Shown one piece after another: positions 16,710 to 24,837 of a stretch of DNA of 64,000 bases (the first letter of the stretch is position 1; every line of letters starts with the position of its first letter). The notes below the pieces were generated by a model. It made no database searches, was not told the DNA's origin, and saw only the letters and a list, made by a program, of their open reading frames with translations. A program made the translations under genes and the position numbers. The stretch is from Actinocorallia herbida (GTDB lineage Bacteria > Actinomycetota > Actinomycetes > Streptosporangiales > Streptosporangiaceae): contig NZ_RJKE01000001.1 of NCBI RefSeq assembly GCF_003751225.1, positions 8,990,001-9,054,000 on the forward strand, given 5' to 3'.

Positions 16710-16744
16710 AAAGGCCAGGTCGGCATCGTGCTGACCTGGCCTTT
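16710..16744. terminator. Bidirectional terminator between int and tRNA-Arg
   Basis: AAAGGCCAGGTC at 16710-16721 pairs perfectly with GACCTGGCCTTT at 16733-16744. The T or A tracts at each end suit both directions, so it can end int transcripts and the opposing tRNA transcript. Confidence 0.85.
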
Positions 16745-16750
16745 GTGCTG

Positions 16751-16795
16751 CGCACCCGAAGGGATTCGAACCCCTAACCTTCTGATCCGTAGTCA
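16751..16795. other. Putative attachment site (att) in the 3' half of tRNA-Arg
   Basis: Inferred from position only. Actinobacterial tyrosine integrases encoded next to xis commonly recombine in the 3' end of a tRNA gene, restoring it on insertion. The tRNA is intact here. A second copy of this segment should mark the other end of the element; none was seen elsewhere in the window, so it would lie left of position 1. Confidence 0.35.
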
Positions 16796-16823
16796 GATGC
16801 TCTATCCATTGAGCTACGGGTGC
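16751..16823 (-). tRNA. tRNA-Arg, anticodon ACG
   Basis: Full cloverleaf on the minus strand. The acceptor stem GCACCCG (16823-16817) pairs with CGGGTGC. The anticodon arm TCTGA-CTACGGA-TCAGA gives ACG, and the T-arm holds GGTTCGAATC. The discriminator is G and no CCA is encoded. The 3' end faces the integrase gene, so this gene is the likely chromosomal attachment site of the left-hand element. Confidence 0.95.
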
Positions 16824-16861
16824 TGGTGGGTGTTGCGGTGGGGCAACGGGAATAACCATAC

Positions 16862-17012
16862 AGGGTGGTGGGGGGTGGGGGCGAATCGGATGGCGGGGAC
16901 GGGTGGGGGGAGGGTCGGAGGGGTGGGGGGTTTGGGGGGAATGGGGTGGGGTGAGTGGGGGTGGGGAACGATTTGGGGGATCTGGGGGCGGGGGGGTGGG
17001 GGGCGGGTGTAT
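16862..17012 (+). other. G-run-rich tract upstream of the sigma factor gene
   Basis: About 150 bp packed with runs of three to seven G separated by one to six other bases, nearly all on the plus strand. The density would allow several G-quadruplexes in the non-template strand. It ends 30 bp before the sigma factor start and may affect its transcription or be a mutation hotspot. Confidence 0.75.
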
Positions 17013-17041
17013 GCAGGAGGTTGCCGGGTGAGGTGACGTGC

Positions 17042-18619
17042 ATGGTCAGATGGGCGGGGTCGGGGTCCGAGGGGGGCCGGGAGCTGGTCCGCGGGTTCCA
17101 TGAGGAGGACGCGGGGGCTCTGGAGAGGGCTTTCGCGGTCTATGGGGAGCAGCTTTACGACTACGGGTACGCGCTGGCGGGGGATCCCAGGGCGGCCGAG
17201 GACATCGTGCACGACACGTTCGTGGACGCGTTGCGCAGGGCGCCGCGGATGCGGGCGCCGGTGCGGTTGCGGGCGTGGCTGTACGGCGGGGTGCGGCGGC
17301 GGGCGCTGTTGCGGACCCGGGTGCGGGAGCTGGCGTGGCTCTCAGGCGTGCCGGGTCTGGACGAGATGAGCGGGCTGCCCATCGACGAGGCGCGGGTGAT
17401 CGTGCAGGGCGCGCTGGACCGGATCTCCTTCGCCGACCAGGAGCTCGTGCTGCTGACGCTGCGGCACGGGATCGTCGGCGGTGATCTCGGGGCGGTGCTC
17501 GGGGAGCCGCCGCACCGGGCCGCGGCGCGGGCGGGGCGGGCGCGGCGCCGGGCGGAGACCGCCGTGGCCGCGCAGTTGCGGGCGCACGAGGGCAGGTGTT
17601 CCGGCCGGGGTCCGGTGGTGGTGCGGGCCGACAACCGCAGGCCGCAGGACCAGGAGCACGCGCGGCAGTGCGCCGAGTGCCGGAAGCGGGCCAGGGTGGG
17701 GCTCCCCGCGCTGGTGACGGCGCCGGCCGTGCCGGCGCCGCCGGACGCGCTCAGGCACCGGGTGATGCACACCGGAACGGATCCGGAGCTGGCCGGGTAC
17801 CGGGCCGACATCGTCGCCAAGGGCGGGCATCTGACGGCCGAGGGGTTCCCGCGCCAGCCGGACACCCCGTCCGGGATGGGCCGCCGCTGGGTGATCGCGG
17901 GCAGCGGGATGGCGGTGACGCTGGCGTCGGCGGTCGTGGCGACCCTGGTGCTGGGGCCGCAGCTGGGGGAGCCTCCGCTGGCGTGGCCGTCGGGGGAGCA
18001 GCCGGTGCGCTCCCCGGTGGAGGCGCAGGCGGAGCTGCCGGGGCCTGGCGGTCAGGGGCCTGGGCAGGGTGGTCCGGCGCAGGGGGTGACACCCTCGGCG
18101 TCGCCGACGGCGCCGGACACCGGCCACGCCAGTGACGACAACGATCCGGACGTCCCCCAGGTGACGAGCACGGACTCGCCGGAGCCCAGCGATCCGGACG
18201 CGCCCGGGGAGCAGGGGGACACCGATGGGGGCGCCCCGGTGGCGGCGCCTTCGCCAGCGCCCGAGGCGGCTCCCGCGGATCAGCCGCAGGTGACCGTCCC
18301 CGAGACGGCGGAGCAGGCTCCGGTGGTGGCCCGGCTCACCGTGGGCGCCGCGGAGGTGGCGATCGGCCTTGGCCGCACGTCGGAGATCCCGTTGGCGGCG
18401 GAGAACGGCCCGGTGCCCTTCACCGCGGTGGCGGCCGACGACGACATCCAGCTCGCCCAGGAGAGCGGGGTGGTGAATCCCGGGGAGCCTTTCGTTCTGG
18501 AGGTGACGCTCCCGGCCGCGCTGATCCGGCTGCCGGGCAGCACCGAGGTGACGATCGTCAGCGGCAGCGACGGGACGGCGCATCAGGTCGAGGTGAGCTG
18601 GGGCCTTTCGCTGCTGTGA
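17042..18619 (+). CDS. ECF-type sigma factor fused to a transmembrane and extracellular C-terminal domain
   Basis: 525 aa from ATG 17042; the frame opens earlier but the G-rich tract is not coding. Residues 15-95 resemble sigma-70 region 2 (ALERAFAVYGEQLYDYGYAL, AAEDIVHDTFVDALRR). Residues 115-175 resemble region 4 (FADQELVLLTLRHG), though its HTH is degenerate. A zinc-finger-like HARQCAECRKRA motif follows, one transmembrane helix (about 280-308), a Pro/Asp/Thr-rich linker and a beta-rich terminal domain. This looks like a sigma factor joined to its own membrane anchor, with region 4 possibly modified. The gene ends 37 nt inside the opposing cyclase gene. The fusion may keep the sigma factor at the membrane until cleavage. 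Confidence 0.82.
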   Translation: MVRWAGSGSEGGRELVRGFHEEDAGALERAFAVYGEQLYDYGYALAGDPRAAEDIVHDTFVDALRRAPRMRAPVRLRAWLYGGVRRRALLRTRVRELAWLSGVPGLDEMSGLPIDEARVIVQGALDRISFADQELVLLTLRHGIVGGDLGAVLGEPPHRAAARAGRARRRAETAVAAQLRAHEGRCSGRGPVVVRADNRRPQDQEHARQCAECRKRARVGLPALVTAPAVPAPPDALRHRVMHTGTDPELAGYRADIVAKGGHLTAEGFPRQPDTPSGMGRRWVIAGSGMAVTLASAVVATLVLGPQLGEPPLAWPSGEQPVRSPVEAQAELPGPGGQGPGQGGPAQGVTPSASPTAPDTGHASDDNDPDVPQVTSTDSPEPSDPDAPGEQGDTDGGAPVAAPSPAPEAAPADQPQVTVPETAEQAPVVARLTVGAAEVAIGLGRTSEIPLAAENGPVPFTAVAADDDIQLAQESGVVNPGEPFVLEVTLPAALIRLPGSTEVTIVSGSDGTAHQVEVSWGLSLL

Positions 18620-19599
18620 CGGCGCAGTAGGTAGGGCCGTACCTTCCCGATCCCCTGGAGGGGTCGCGCGCTGAGCCGTCTCAGCGTGTAGCCGTCGCCG
18701 GAGGCGAGGTCGGCGGCGAGTTCCGGCGCGGCGAGCACGGTGCCGGGCCGGGCCGCGGCGGTGAGCCGGGCGGCGAGGTTGACGGGGGTGCCGAAGACGT
18801 CGCCGAGCCGGAGGATGACCTCTCCGCCGGCGAGGCCGACCCGGACGTCGGGGAAGTCGTCGGCGGCGGACCAGTCGGAGATGCGCAGGCCGATCTCGGC
18901 GGCGGCCTCGGCGGTGGGGGCGGTGAAGAGCACCTCGTCGCCGAGGGTCTTGATGACCCGCCCGCCCTCCTCGGCGATGATCGTCGCGGTGGCCGTCTCG
19001 AACCTGTCGACGAGCTCGGCGAGCCCGGACGGGCTGAGCCGCCTGCTCAGCCGGGTGAAGGAGACGATGTCGGCGAACCCGACGGAGACGAGCGCGGTGC
19101 CGGTGCCCGCGTCGGCCGTGGCGTCGGCGGCGGCCCCGAAGGCCCGCACTCCGGCGGCGGCGAGCTGGCGGCGCCAGGCGCGCAGGAGGAGTCGTTCGAA
19201 CTTGGGGCGCAGTTCCGCGCTCGCGGTGAGGGCGGCGACGACGGCGTCCTCGTCGGCGACGTCACCGGGCTTGACGAGCTGCTCGGCGAGCCGTTCCAGC
19301 CAGAGTTCGGCGACCCGGTTGGCCATCCGGTTCATGCCCTGCCCGACGCCTCGGGCGACGCGCAGGATCATCTCCTCGTCGACGTAGTCGTGGTCGAGGA
19401 GTTCGCGGATCTCGCCGAGCGCGGTGACGTCCTCCTCGGTGAAGGCGATCTCCTCGGGTGACGGGGTGGGGAATCCGAGCGCCGACCAGAGCCGCAGCCC
19501 GATTTCTGCGTCCAAGCCGGACAGTTCTTCCATGTCGGTCATCGTGTGCGTGAGCGGTTCGCCGAGAAGGAGTTCCTCGACCTCGCGCGCGTCCGTCAT
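18583..19599 (-). CDS. Class III adenylate/guanylate cyclase
   Basis: 338 aa. The C-terminal half is a cyclase catalytic domain: metal-binding Asp in VGFADIVSFTRLSRR, second Asp in KTLGDEVLFTA, and the later VFGTPVNLAARL with transition-state Asn/Arg. It converts ATP or GTP to the cyclic nucleotide. The N-terminal 150 residues are helical and match the regulatory region of the one-piece mycobacterial/actinobacterial cyclases rather than a membrane domain. It is convergent and overlapping (37 nt) with the sigma factor gene and divergent from the MerR regulator 98 bp away. Confidence 0.9.
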   Translation of the reverse strand: MTDAREVEELLLGEPLTHTMTDMEELSGLDAEIGLRLWSALGFPTPSPEEIAFTEEDVTALGEIRELLDHDYVDEEMILRVARGVGQGMNRMANRVAELWLERLAEQLVKPGDVADEDAVVAALTASAELRPKFERLLLRAWRRQLAAAGVRAFGAAADATADAGTGTALVSVGFADIVSFTRLSRRLSPSGLAELVDRFETATATIIAEEGGRVIKTLGDEVLFTAPTAEAAAEIGLRISDWSAADDFPDVRVGLAGGEVILRLGDVFGTPVNLAARLTAAARPGTVLAAPELAADLASGDGYTLRRLSARPLQGIGKVRPYLLRRHSSERPQLTST

Positions 19600-19697
19600 G
19601 TCCGGAGCCTCCGACCGTTACATCGAACAATGTCTCATTGATGTCAGGCGTAAGATTCGTACGACCGGCCCCGAGGGGTCAAGCGGGAGGAGGGCCG

Positions 19698-20465
19698 ATG
19701 GTCGAGTACCGGATCGACGAACTGGCGCAAAGTGCCGGGACGACAGTCCGCAACATCCGGTCCTACCAGGACCGCGGCCTGCTCCCCCCGCCCCGGCTGC
19801 GCGGCCGCGTCGGCCTCTATGACGATGCTCACCTCGCCCGGCTGCGGCTGATCGGGCAGATGCTGGAGCGCGGCTACACCCTCGCCAACATCAGCGACCT
19901 CGTCGCCGCGTGGGAGGCGGGCCGGGACGTCGGCGCGGTGCTCGGGCTGGAGCAGGTGCTCACCGACCCGTGGACCGACGAGATCCCCGGCTGGGCGACC
20001 TACGAGGAGCTCGTCGCGGCGTTCGGGCTGGACACCGCGCCCGACGAGATCGAGGAACGGCTGCGCCGGGCCGTCGAGCTGGGCCTGGTCGAGCCGGACG
20101 GCGACCGCTTCCGGGTGCCGAGCCCGCGGCTGCTGCACGTCGGCGCGGAGCTGGTCGCGGGCGGGGTGCCGCTGGAGGCGGTGCTGGAGATCGCCGACGA
20201 GATCCGCCGCGACTGCGAGGTGATCGCGAACCGGTTCGTGGACCTCGTGGACACGCACGTGCTCAAGGACGCCGACCTCCTCGGCGCGGACGCGGGCCGG
20301 GTGTCCGAGGTGATCCGCCGGATGCGGCCGCTGGTCCAGATGGTGGTGAACCCGTTCGTCGCGCGGGGCATGGAGCAGCGGGTCCGCGCGGAACTCGGCG
20401 ACAAGCTGGAGGTCCTCATGGCCGAGGAGCGCGCCGACGGACGGGTCGGCGATCCGGCCGTCTGA
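19698..20465 (+). CDS. MerR-family transcriptional regulator
   Basis: 255 aa from ATG 19698 with GGGAGGAGGG upstream. The N-terminal winged helix reads YRIDELAQSAGTTVRNIRSYQDRGLLPPP, with LYDDAHLARLRLIGQMLERGYTLANI as second half. The long C-terminal part is helical and may bind a ligand; no Cys metal motif is present. It is divergent from the cyclase gene, which is a reasonable target. Confidence 0.9.
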   Translation: MVEYRIDELAQSAGTTVRNIRSYQDRGLLPPPRLRGRVGLYDDAHLARLRLIGQMLERGYTLANISDLVAAWEAGRDVGAVLGLEQVLTDPWTDEIPGWATYEELVAAFGLDTAPDEIEERLRRAVELGLVEPDGDRFRVPSPRLLHVGAELVAGGVPLEAVLEIADEIRRDCEVIANRFVDLVDTHVLKDADLLGADAGRVSEVIRRMRPLVQMVVNPFVARGMEQRVRAELGDKLEVLMAEERADGRVGDPAV

Positions 20466-20541
20466 TGGCGATTCACCCCTGATGTTGGTTTCCCGGGGTT
20501 AAGGTCGGCTTCGAGCCGTCCCGCTCCCCCCGGAGGAACCC

Positions 20542-21510
20542 GTGAAGCTCGTCACCCGCAAGCAGTGGGGCGCGCGCAGCCCCCGCACCGCGGCGTCCCA
20601 TCTGGCCGGCACCAAGGGCGTGAAGGTGCACTACACGGGCAGCCGGGTGGACCCCCGCATGGCCGACGACCACGACCGCTGCGCGGCGCTCGTCCGGCAG
20701 ATCCAGAACGGCCACATGGACGGCAACGGCTGGAACGACATCGGCTACAGCTTTTGCGTATGTCCGCATAGGTATGTGTTCGAAGGGCGTGGCCTGCACA
20801 AGCTGCCCGCAGCCAACGGGGCGGGCCTGAACAGCGGGCACTACGCGGTGCTCGGCATGGTCGGCAACGAGGGTCTGACCGTGCCGAACGACGCGATGCT
20901 GCACGGAATCCGCGACGCCATCGACCACGTCCGCGCGAAGGGCGGCGCGGGCAAGGAGATCAAGGGCCACCGGGACGGCTACAGCACGGACTGCCCCGGA
21001 GCGAAGCTCTACAAATGGGTCAAGGACGGGGCGCCCCGACCGAAGGGCGATCCGACGCCGGAGCCCGTGCCCGACCCTGAGACGGCCGCTGCGGCCCTGA
21101 CGCTCGTTCTGGACCTTGGGACCGAGGGATCCGTCACGGTGGCCCCGGGGGCCCGCCTGTCGATCCCCTGGACGGTCGAGCACGCCGACCCGTCCGGGCT
21201 GCACGCCGCGAAGTCCGCGGCCTGGCTCCCCAAGGCCGCCGACTGGCACCTCGTGACGTTCTCCGCGATCGTGACCGGGCACCAGAAGGGCGAGCGCCTC
21301 AAACTCGTCATCGGGGAGTACGAGCGGACCGGGAACATCCGTCTGAAGGACCACTTCGGCGAGGACAAGATCGGCCACGGCACCAGGACCGAGCACACCG
21401 TCTCGGGCCTGGTCTGGCTCAGCGGCGACCACGGCTACCGCGCCGACCTGGTGAACCACGGCGCCGAGTCCGTGACGGTCGCCTCGGCGAGGCTGCGGAT
21501 CGCCCGCTGA
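20542..21510 (+). CDS. N-acetylmuramoyl-L-alanine amidase / PGRP-type protein
   Basis: 322 aa from GTG-preceded ATG... the start is ATG 20563-like in other frames, but the supported frame begins GTG 20542 (KLVTRKQWGARSP) after CCGGAGGAACCC. Zinc ligands of the type 2 amidase fold are visible: His in KVHYTGS, His in IKGHRDG and Cys in STDCPGAKL. It would cut the muramic acid to L-Ala bond in peptidoglycan. The C-terminal 130 residues form a beta-sandwich-like domain. There is no signal peptide, so it may act inside, be released by lysis, or be prophage-like in origin. Confidence 0.88.
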   Translation: MKLVTRKQWGARSPRTAASHLAGTKGVKVHYTGSRVDPRMADDHDRCAALVRQIQNGHMDGNGWNDIGYSFCVCPHRYVFEGRGLHKLPAANGAGLNSGHYAVLGMVGNEGLTVPNDAMLHGIRDAIDHVRAKGGAGKEIKGHRDGYSTDCPGAKLYKWVKDGAPRPKGDPTPEPVPDPETAAAALTLVLDLGTEGSVTVAPGARLSIPWTVEHADPSGLHAAKSAAWLPKAADWHLVTFSAIVTGHQKGERLKLVIGEYERTGNIRLKDHFGEDKIGHGTRTEHTVSGLVWLSGDHGYRADLVNHGAESVTVASARLRIAR

Positions 21511-21549
21511 CCGGGACCGCGGCCCGAAGGGCGCGGGGATACGTCCGGC

Positions 21550-21582
21550 CGCCCCGGGAGGGCTGGTGAGCCCCCCGGGGCG
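21550..21582 (+). terminator. Hairpin terminator after the amidase gene
   Basis: CGCCCCGGG (21550-21558) pairs with 21574-21582. The stem continues as GGGCT/AGCCC after a bulged A and closes on a GGTG loop. It lies between convergent genes and can serve both. Confidence 0.75.
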
Positions 21583-21660
21583 AGCAGGTCCGGAGGGGCG
21601 GGCGCCGGGATCCGAGCGCCCGAACGCGTCCGGGGGATGCGGGAGCGGGGCGGGTGAGGG

Positions 21661-22032
21661 CTAGTCGTTGTCCAGAACCAGGCTGAGCACCCAGCTGACC
21701 ACCGCGACGATGACGCCGCCGAAGAGGGCGGTGAGGAAGTCGTCGACGTGGAAGGCGAGGTCGAACTCGCCGGCGATCCACGAAGTGAGCAGCAGGAGCA
21801 GGGCGTTGACGACCAGGCCGAAGAGGCCGAGGGTCAGCACGTAGAAGGCGCAGCCGACGGTCTTGATGATCGGCTTGAGCACCGCGTTGACGAGCCCGAA
21901 GATCAGGGCGACCAGGACGAGGGTGAGTGCCTTCTCCTGGTCACCCGCCCCGGTGACCTCGATTCCGTCGAGGAACCAGGTGGCGGCGGCGAGGGCGAGG
22001 GCGGTGATGACGACATTGATCAGGATTTTCAC
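21661..22032 (-). CDS. Phage-holin-4/YvlD-like small membrane protein
   Basis: 123 aa from GTG 22032 (VKILINVVITALALA); ATG 22071 adds an unlikely Cys-containing prefix. Four hydrophobic helices are visible, with the conserved LVNAVLKPIIKTV and TLGLFGLVVNALLLLLTSWI segments of this family. The name comes from weak similarity to phage holins. In actinobacterial chromosomes these are inner-membrane proteins of unknown function. Confidence 0.82.
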   Translation of the reverse strand: MKILINVVITALALAAATWFLDGIEVTGAGDQEKALTLVLVALIFGLVNAVLKPIIKTVGCAFYVLTLGLFGLVVNALLLLLTSWIAGEFDLAFHVDDFLTALFGGVIVAVVSWVLSLVLDND

Positions 22033-22092
22033 GGTTTGATCGTTACATGTGGGACACCGCCCGGTCGTCACTCCAGACGGTGAACATCACAT

Positions 22093-22130
22093 CGCCCTCT
22101 CTCCTCACCGAGGCGTAAGAAGAGAGGGCG
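22093..22130 (-). terminator. Hairpin terminator after the CocE/NonD hydrolase region
   Basis: CGCCCTCTCT at 22093-22102 pairs perfectly with AGAGAGGGCG at 22121-22130. It is immediately downstream of the hydrolase stop (22139) on the minus strand and separates it from the holin-like gene. Confidence 0.8.
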
Positions 22131-22138
22131 AAGTCGGG

Positions 22139-23827
22139 TCACATCACCGGTAGGAAGAGGGCCGAGGGGCGGTCGGGGTCGTGGTAGACCTCCTGGTCGG
22201 CGGCGACCATGGTGCGCGCGGAGCCGATCGGCTCGCCCGTGCCCGGGTTGCTGGCGATCTTCGGGTAGGCGCCGCTGGCGACGTGGACCCGCAGCCGGTG
22301 GCCCTTCTTGAACCGGTGCGCGATCGGCCACATGTCGAGTTCGACCTTGCGGACCCCGTCGCCGTCGGGCGGGGAGGTCTCGGCGGTGAGCCGCAGGCCC
22401 CCTTCGCAGACGTTCTTGGACGACCCGTCCGGCGCGACGTCGCAGAGCCGGACGACGAAGTCGGTGTGCGGCCGCGTCGACCTGACGTACAGCTCGGCGG
22501 CCACCGGCCCGATGACGTCGAGGTCGTCGGCCAGCTCCGGCGAGGTGAAGACCAGGACGTCGGGACGGCGTTCCGCGGGCCGCTGGTCGACGGGGCGGCC
22601 GATCCCCAGCAGGGTCGGCCCGCCGAACGCGGGGGTCGGGTCGTTCGGGTCGTAGCGGTACGTGTCCGGCTTCGACGCGCGGGGCCCGTCGGTGCCGAGG
22701 CCGTGCCCGGCCTGGAGGTGCCAGCGTTCGGTGCGCGTGCCGGGGACGGGCCAGTCGGCGTACTCGCGCCATTCGCCCGCGCCGGTGACGAACAGCCGGA
22801 CGGGGTTCTCGCGCAGCCCTGAGGGGTCGTCCTTGAGGTGCGCCCGGAACCACACGAGGGACTCGCGGAGCGCGACGAGCCCGTGCCGCGGGTCGGCGTG
22901 CCACCAGGGCCCGACGGTGAGCTGCGGGGTCTGCCCGGTGGACCGCATCGCGATGTAGTCCTTGAGCATCCAGGGCAGGAAGACGTCGTACCAGCCGCCG
23001 ACCATGGACGCCGGCGGGAGGTCCCCGTCGCAGGCGGCGCTGTGCACCCGGCCGTCCCAGAACGGGTCTTCGGGGACCCCGTGGCCCGCTAGGAGCTGCT
23101 GGAAGAACGGGACGCTGCCTCCGGTCGTGTAGGCGTCGAGTTCTTCGAGCGGCAGCCCTGCGCGCACCGCGCGCGCGGTGCGGCGGCGCATCCGGAAGAG
23201 GTCGAGGGGGTGCTCGATCCGGGTGGTGACCGACGCCCAGCCGAGGGTGGACTCCAGCGCGAAGGATCCGCCGATGTAGATCGCGTCGCGGAACTGGGAG
23301 GCGGTGACGGCCAGGGACATCGCCTTGTGCTCGGGCCCCGCCTTCCCGGCGATCGCCCACTGGGTGTGCCCGAGGTAGCTGGGCCCGTAGGTGGCGAACG
23401 TGCCGTGGAACCAGGGCTGCTGCTTGAGCCATTCGACGGTGGCGAGGCCGTCCACCTGCTCGTTGAGCGGGTCGAAGCTGCCACCGGAGCCGAACGTCCC
23501 GCGGACGCTCTGGACGACGATCTGGTAGCCGAAGAAGGCGAACGGGTAGCCGTTGATGGCGCCGGTGACGCCCCTGCGTCCGTAGGGGGTGCGGACGAGG
23601 ATCGTCGGGGGGGTCTTGACGCCCAGCGGCACGTAGCGGTCGGCGAGGAGGACCGTACCGTCCGGCATGGGGACCGGAATGTCTTTGATGTGGCTCACCC
23701 GGTAGGTGGCCGAGGGCAGGGCCGGGAGACCGGGAATGCCGTGGATGTGGGGGAGGTGGGGGATTTGCGGGAGCTGCGGAAGCTGGCGCAGCCGCTCGGG
23801 GACACTCAACCGGTCGGTGATTGCCAT
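22139..23827 (-). CDS. CocE/NonD-family hydrolase (X-Pro dipeptidyl-peptidase S15-like)
   Basis: 562 aa from ATG 23827, with GGGGAGGA six bases upstream. It has an alpha/beta hydrolase core with the nucleophile in ATYGPSYLGHTQW, preceded by the oxyanion region RTPYGRRG and the VVQSVRGTFGSGG strand. The C-terminal third is the jelly-roll domain of this family (YVRSTRPHTDFVVRLCDV, LRVHVASGAYP). Known members cleave esters or amides such as cocaine, beta-lactams or X-Pro peptides. The substrate here is unknown. No signal peptide is seen. Confidence 0.92.
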   Translation of the reverse strand: MAITDRLSVPERLRQLPQLPQIPHLPHIHGIPGLPALPSATYRVSHIKDIPVPMPDGTVLLADRYVPLGVKTPPTILVRTPYGRRGVTGAINGYPFAFFGYQIVVQSVRGTFGSGGSFDPLNEQVDGLATVEWLKQQPWFHGTFATYGPSYLGHTQWAIAGKAGPEHKAMSLAVTASQFRDAIYIGGSFALESTLGWASVTTRIEHPLDLFRMRRRTARAVRAGLPLEELDAYTTGGSVPFFQQLLAGHGVPEDPFWDGRVHSAACDGDLPPASMVGGWYDVFLPWMLKDYIAMRSTGQTPQLTVGPWWHADPRHGLVALRESLVWFRAHLKDDPSGLRENPVRLFVTGAGEWREYADWPVPGTRTERWHLQAGHGLGTDGPRASKPDTYRYDPNDPTPAFGGPTLLGIGRPVDQRPAERRPDVLVFTSPELADDLDVIGPVAAELYVRSTRPHTDFVVRLCDVAPDGSSKNVCEGGLRLTAETSPPDGDGVRKVELDMWPIAHRFKKGHRLRVHVASGAYPKIASNPGTGEPIGSARTMVAADQEVYHDPDRPSALFLPVM

Positions 23828-23867
23828 CGGTCCTCCCCTGTACGGAGATGTCTGAGATAGATACCCA

Positions 23868-23889
23868 CGTGTTACCTCGTGGTAACACG
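23868..23889. promoter_or_regulatory. Perfect inverted repeat, probable operator
   Basis: CGTGTTACC (23868-23876) is mirrored by GGTAACACG (23881-23889) with a 4-bp centre. It lies 40 bp upstream of the CocE/NonD hydrolase start in the 258-bp divergent region shared with the acyltransferase gene. The form fits a TetR- or GntR-type dimer site. Confidence 0.65.
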
Positions 23890-24085
23890 CGCCCACCCGA
23901 ACCGGATTCCGGCCGGGCACCGCTACCAAGCAGATCATTGGGGAATCGTGACAAATACCGGGGCAGCGACACGGTCGCCGGTGATAAGTATTACCAGCCG
24001 GTAGCAGGCCGGTCACCGACGAGTAACGGAACCCCGATAGGGTGACCCCACCGAAAATCGGTCATCAGGAGCCTTGGGAGACCCG

Positions 24086-24763
24086 TTGCTCTATCGCTTC
24101 ATGCGACTGGTGGTGCCGCCCGCGTTCCGTGTCCTGTTCCACCTCAAAGTGGAGGGCCAGGAGAACATCCCGGAGGCCGGCCCCCTGATCGTTGCGGCCA
24201 ATCACCAGTCCTTCATCGACAGCTACGTCATCCCCGTGTCGCTGCTGCCCCTCAAGGTCGTCTTCCTGGCGAAGGCCGAGTACTTCGAAGGCACCGGGTT
24301 CAAGGGCCGGCTCAGCCGGTGGTTCTTCACCTCGATGGGCATGGTCCCGGTGGCCCGCGGCGACGGGTCGTCGGCGATGGGCTCCCTGGAGCAGGCCGCC
24401 GAGATCGTCGAAGGCGGCGACGTCTTCGCGCTCTACCCCGAAGGCACCAGGTCGATGGACGGGCGGCTGTACCGCGGCCGCACCGGCGCCGGATGGCTCG
24501 TGCTGGAGACCGGCGCCAAGGTCCTGCCCGTCGGGCTGGTCGGCACCGAGAAGCTCCAGCCGTACGGCAGCCGCTTCCCCAAGATCGGCACGCGGGTCAC
24601 CGTCCGGATCGGCGAGCCGCTGGAGTTCGGCGGCTACGCCGCCATGCCCAAGGGCCGCGCCCGCAGGGTGATCACCGACGAGATCGTCCAGGCGATCCAG
24701 AAGCTCACCGGGCAGGAGTACGTGCCCGAGTACAACGACCACCAGAGCAAGGGCGACAGCTGA
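24086..24763 (+). CDS. plsC: 1-acylglycerol-3-phosphate O-acyltransferase (PlsC family)
   Basis: 225 aa if TTG 24086 is used, with GGGAG five bases upstream; TTG 24074 is possible but too close to its site. The acyltransferase blocks are clear: NHQSFIDSYV (the HxxxxD catalytic pair), then the phosphate-binding EGTRSMDGRLYRGRTG and a VLPVGLVG strand. It would transfer an acyl chain to lysophosphatidic acid at the membrane. It stands alone, with a terminator after it. Confidence 0.9.
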   Translation: MLYRFMRLVVPPAFRVLFHLKVEGQENIPEAGPLIVAANHQSFIDSYVIPVSLLPLKVVFLAKAEYFEGTGFKGRLSRWFFTSMGMVPVARGDGSSAMGSLEQAAEIVEGGDVFALYPEGTRSMDGRLYRGRTGAGWLVLETGAKVLPVGLVGTEKLQPYGSRFPKIGTRVTVRIGEPLEFGGYAAMPKGRARRVITDEIVQAIQKLTGQEYVPEYNDHQSKGDS

Positions 24764-24788
24764 CCTGAGTCTCCTCGCGACCTACGCC

Positions 24789-24820
24789 GAAGGACCCCGG
24801 AGAGCGCTCCAGGGTCCTTC
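24789..24820 (+). terminator. Hairpin terminator between plsC-like gene and lipoprotein gene
   Basis: GAAGGACCC at 24789-24797 pairs with GGGTCCTTC at 24812-24820. The two genes converge here, so it may act in both directions. Confidence 0.8.
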
Positions 24821-24837
24821 GTGCGTCTCCGCCCCGG

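Noticed and set aside
20465-20482. Five-residue frame overlapping the MerR stop
   Set aside because: Too short to support and found by chance in any genome.
22068-23972. 634-aa minus-strand frame parallel to the CocE/NonD hydrolase
   Set aside because: Arg/Pro-rich shadow; the hydrolase frame holds the catalytic motifs.
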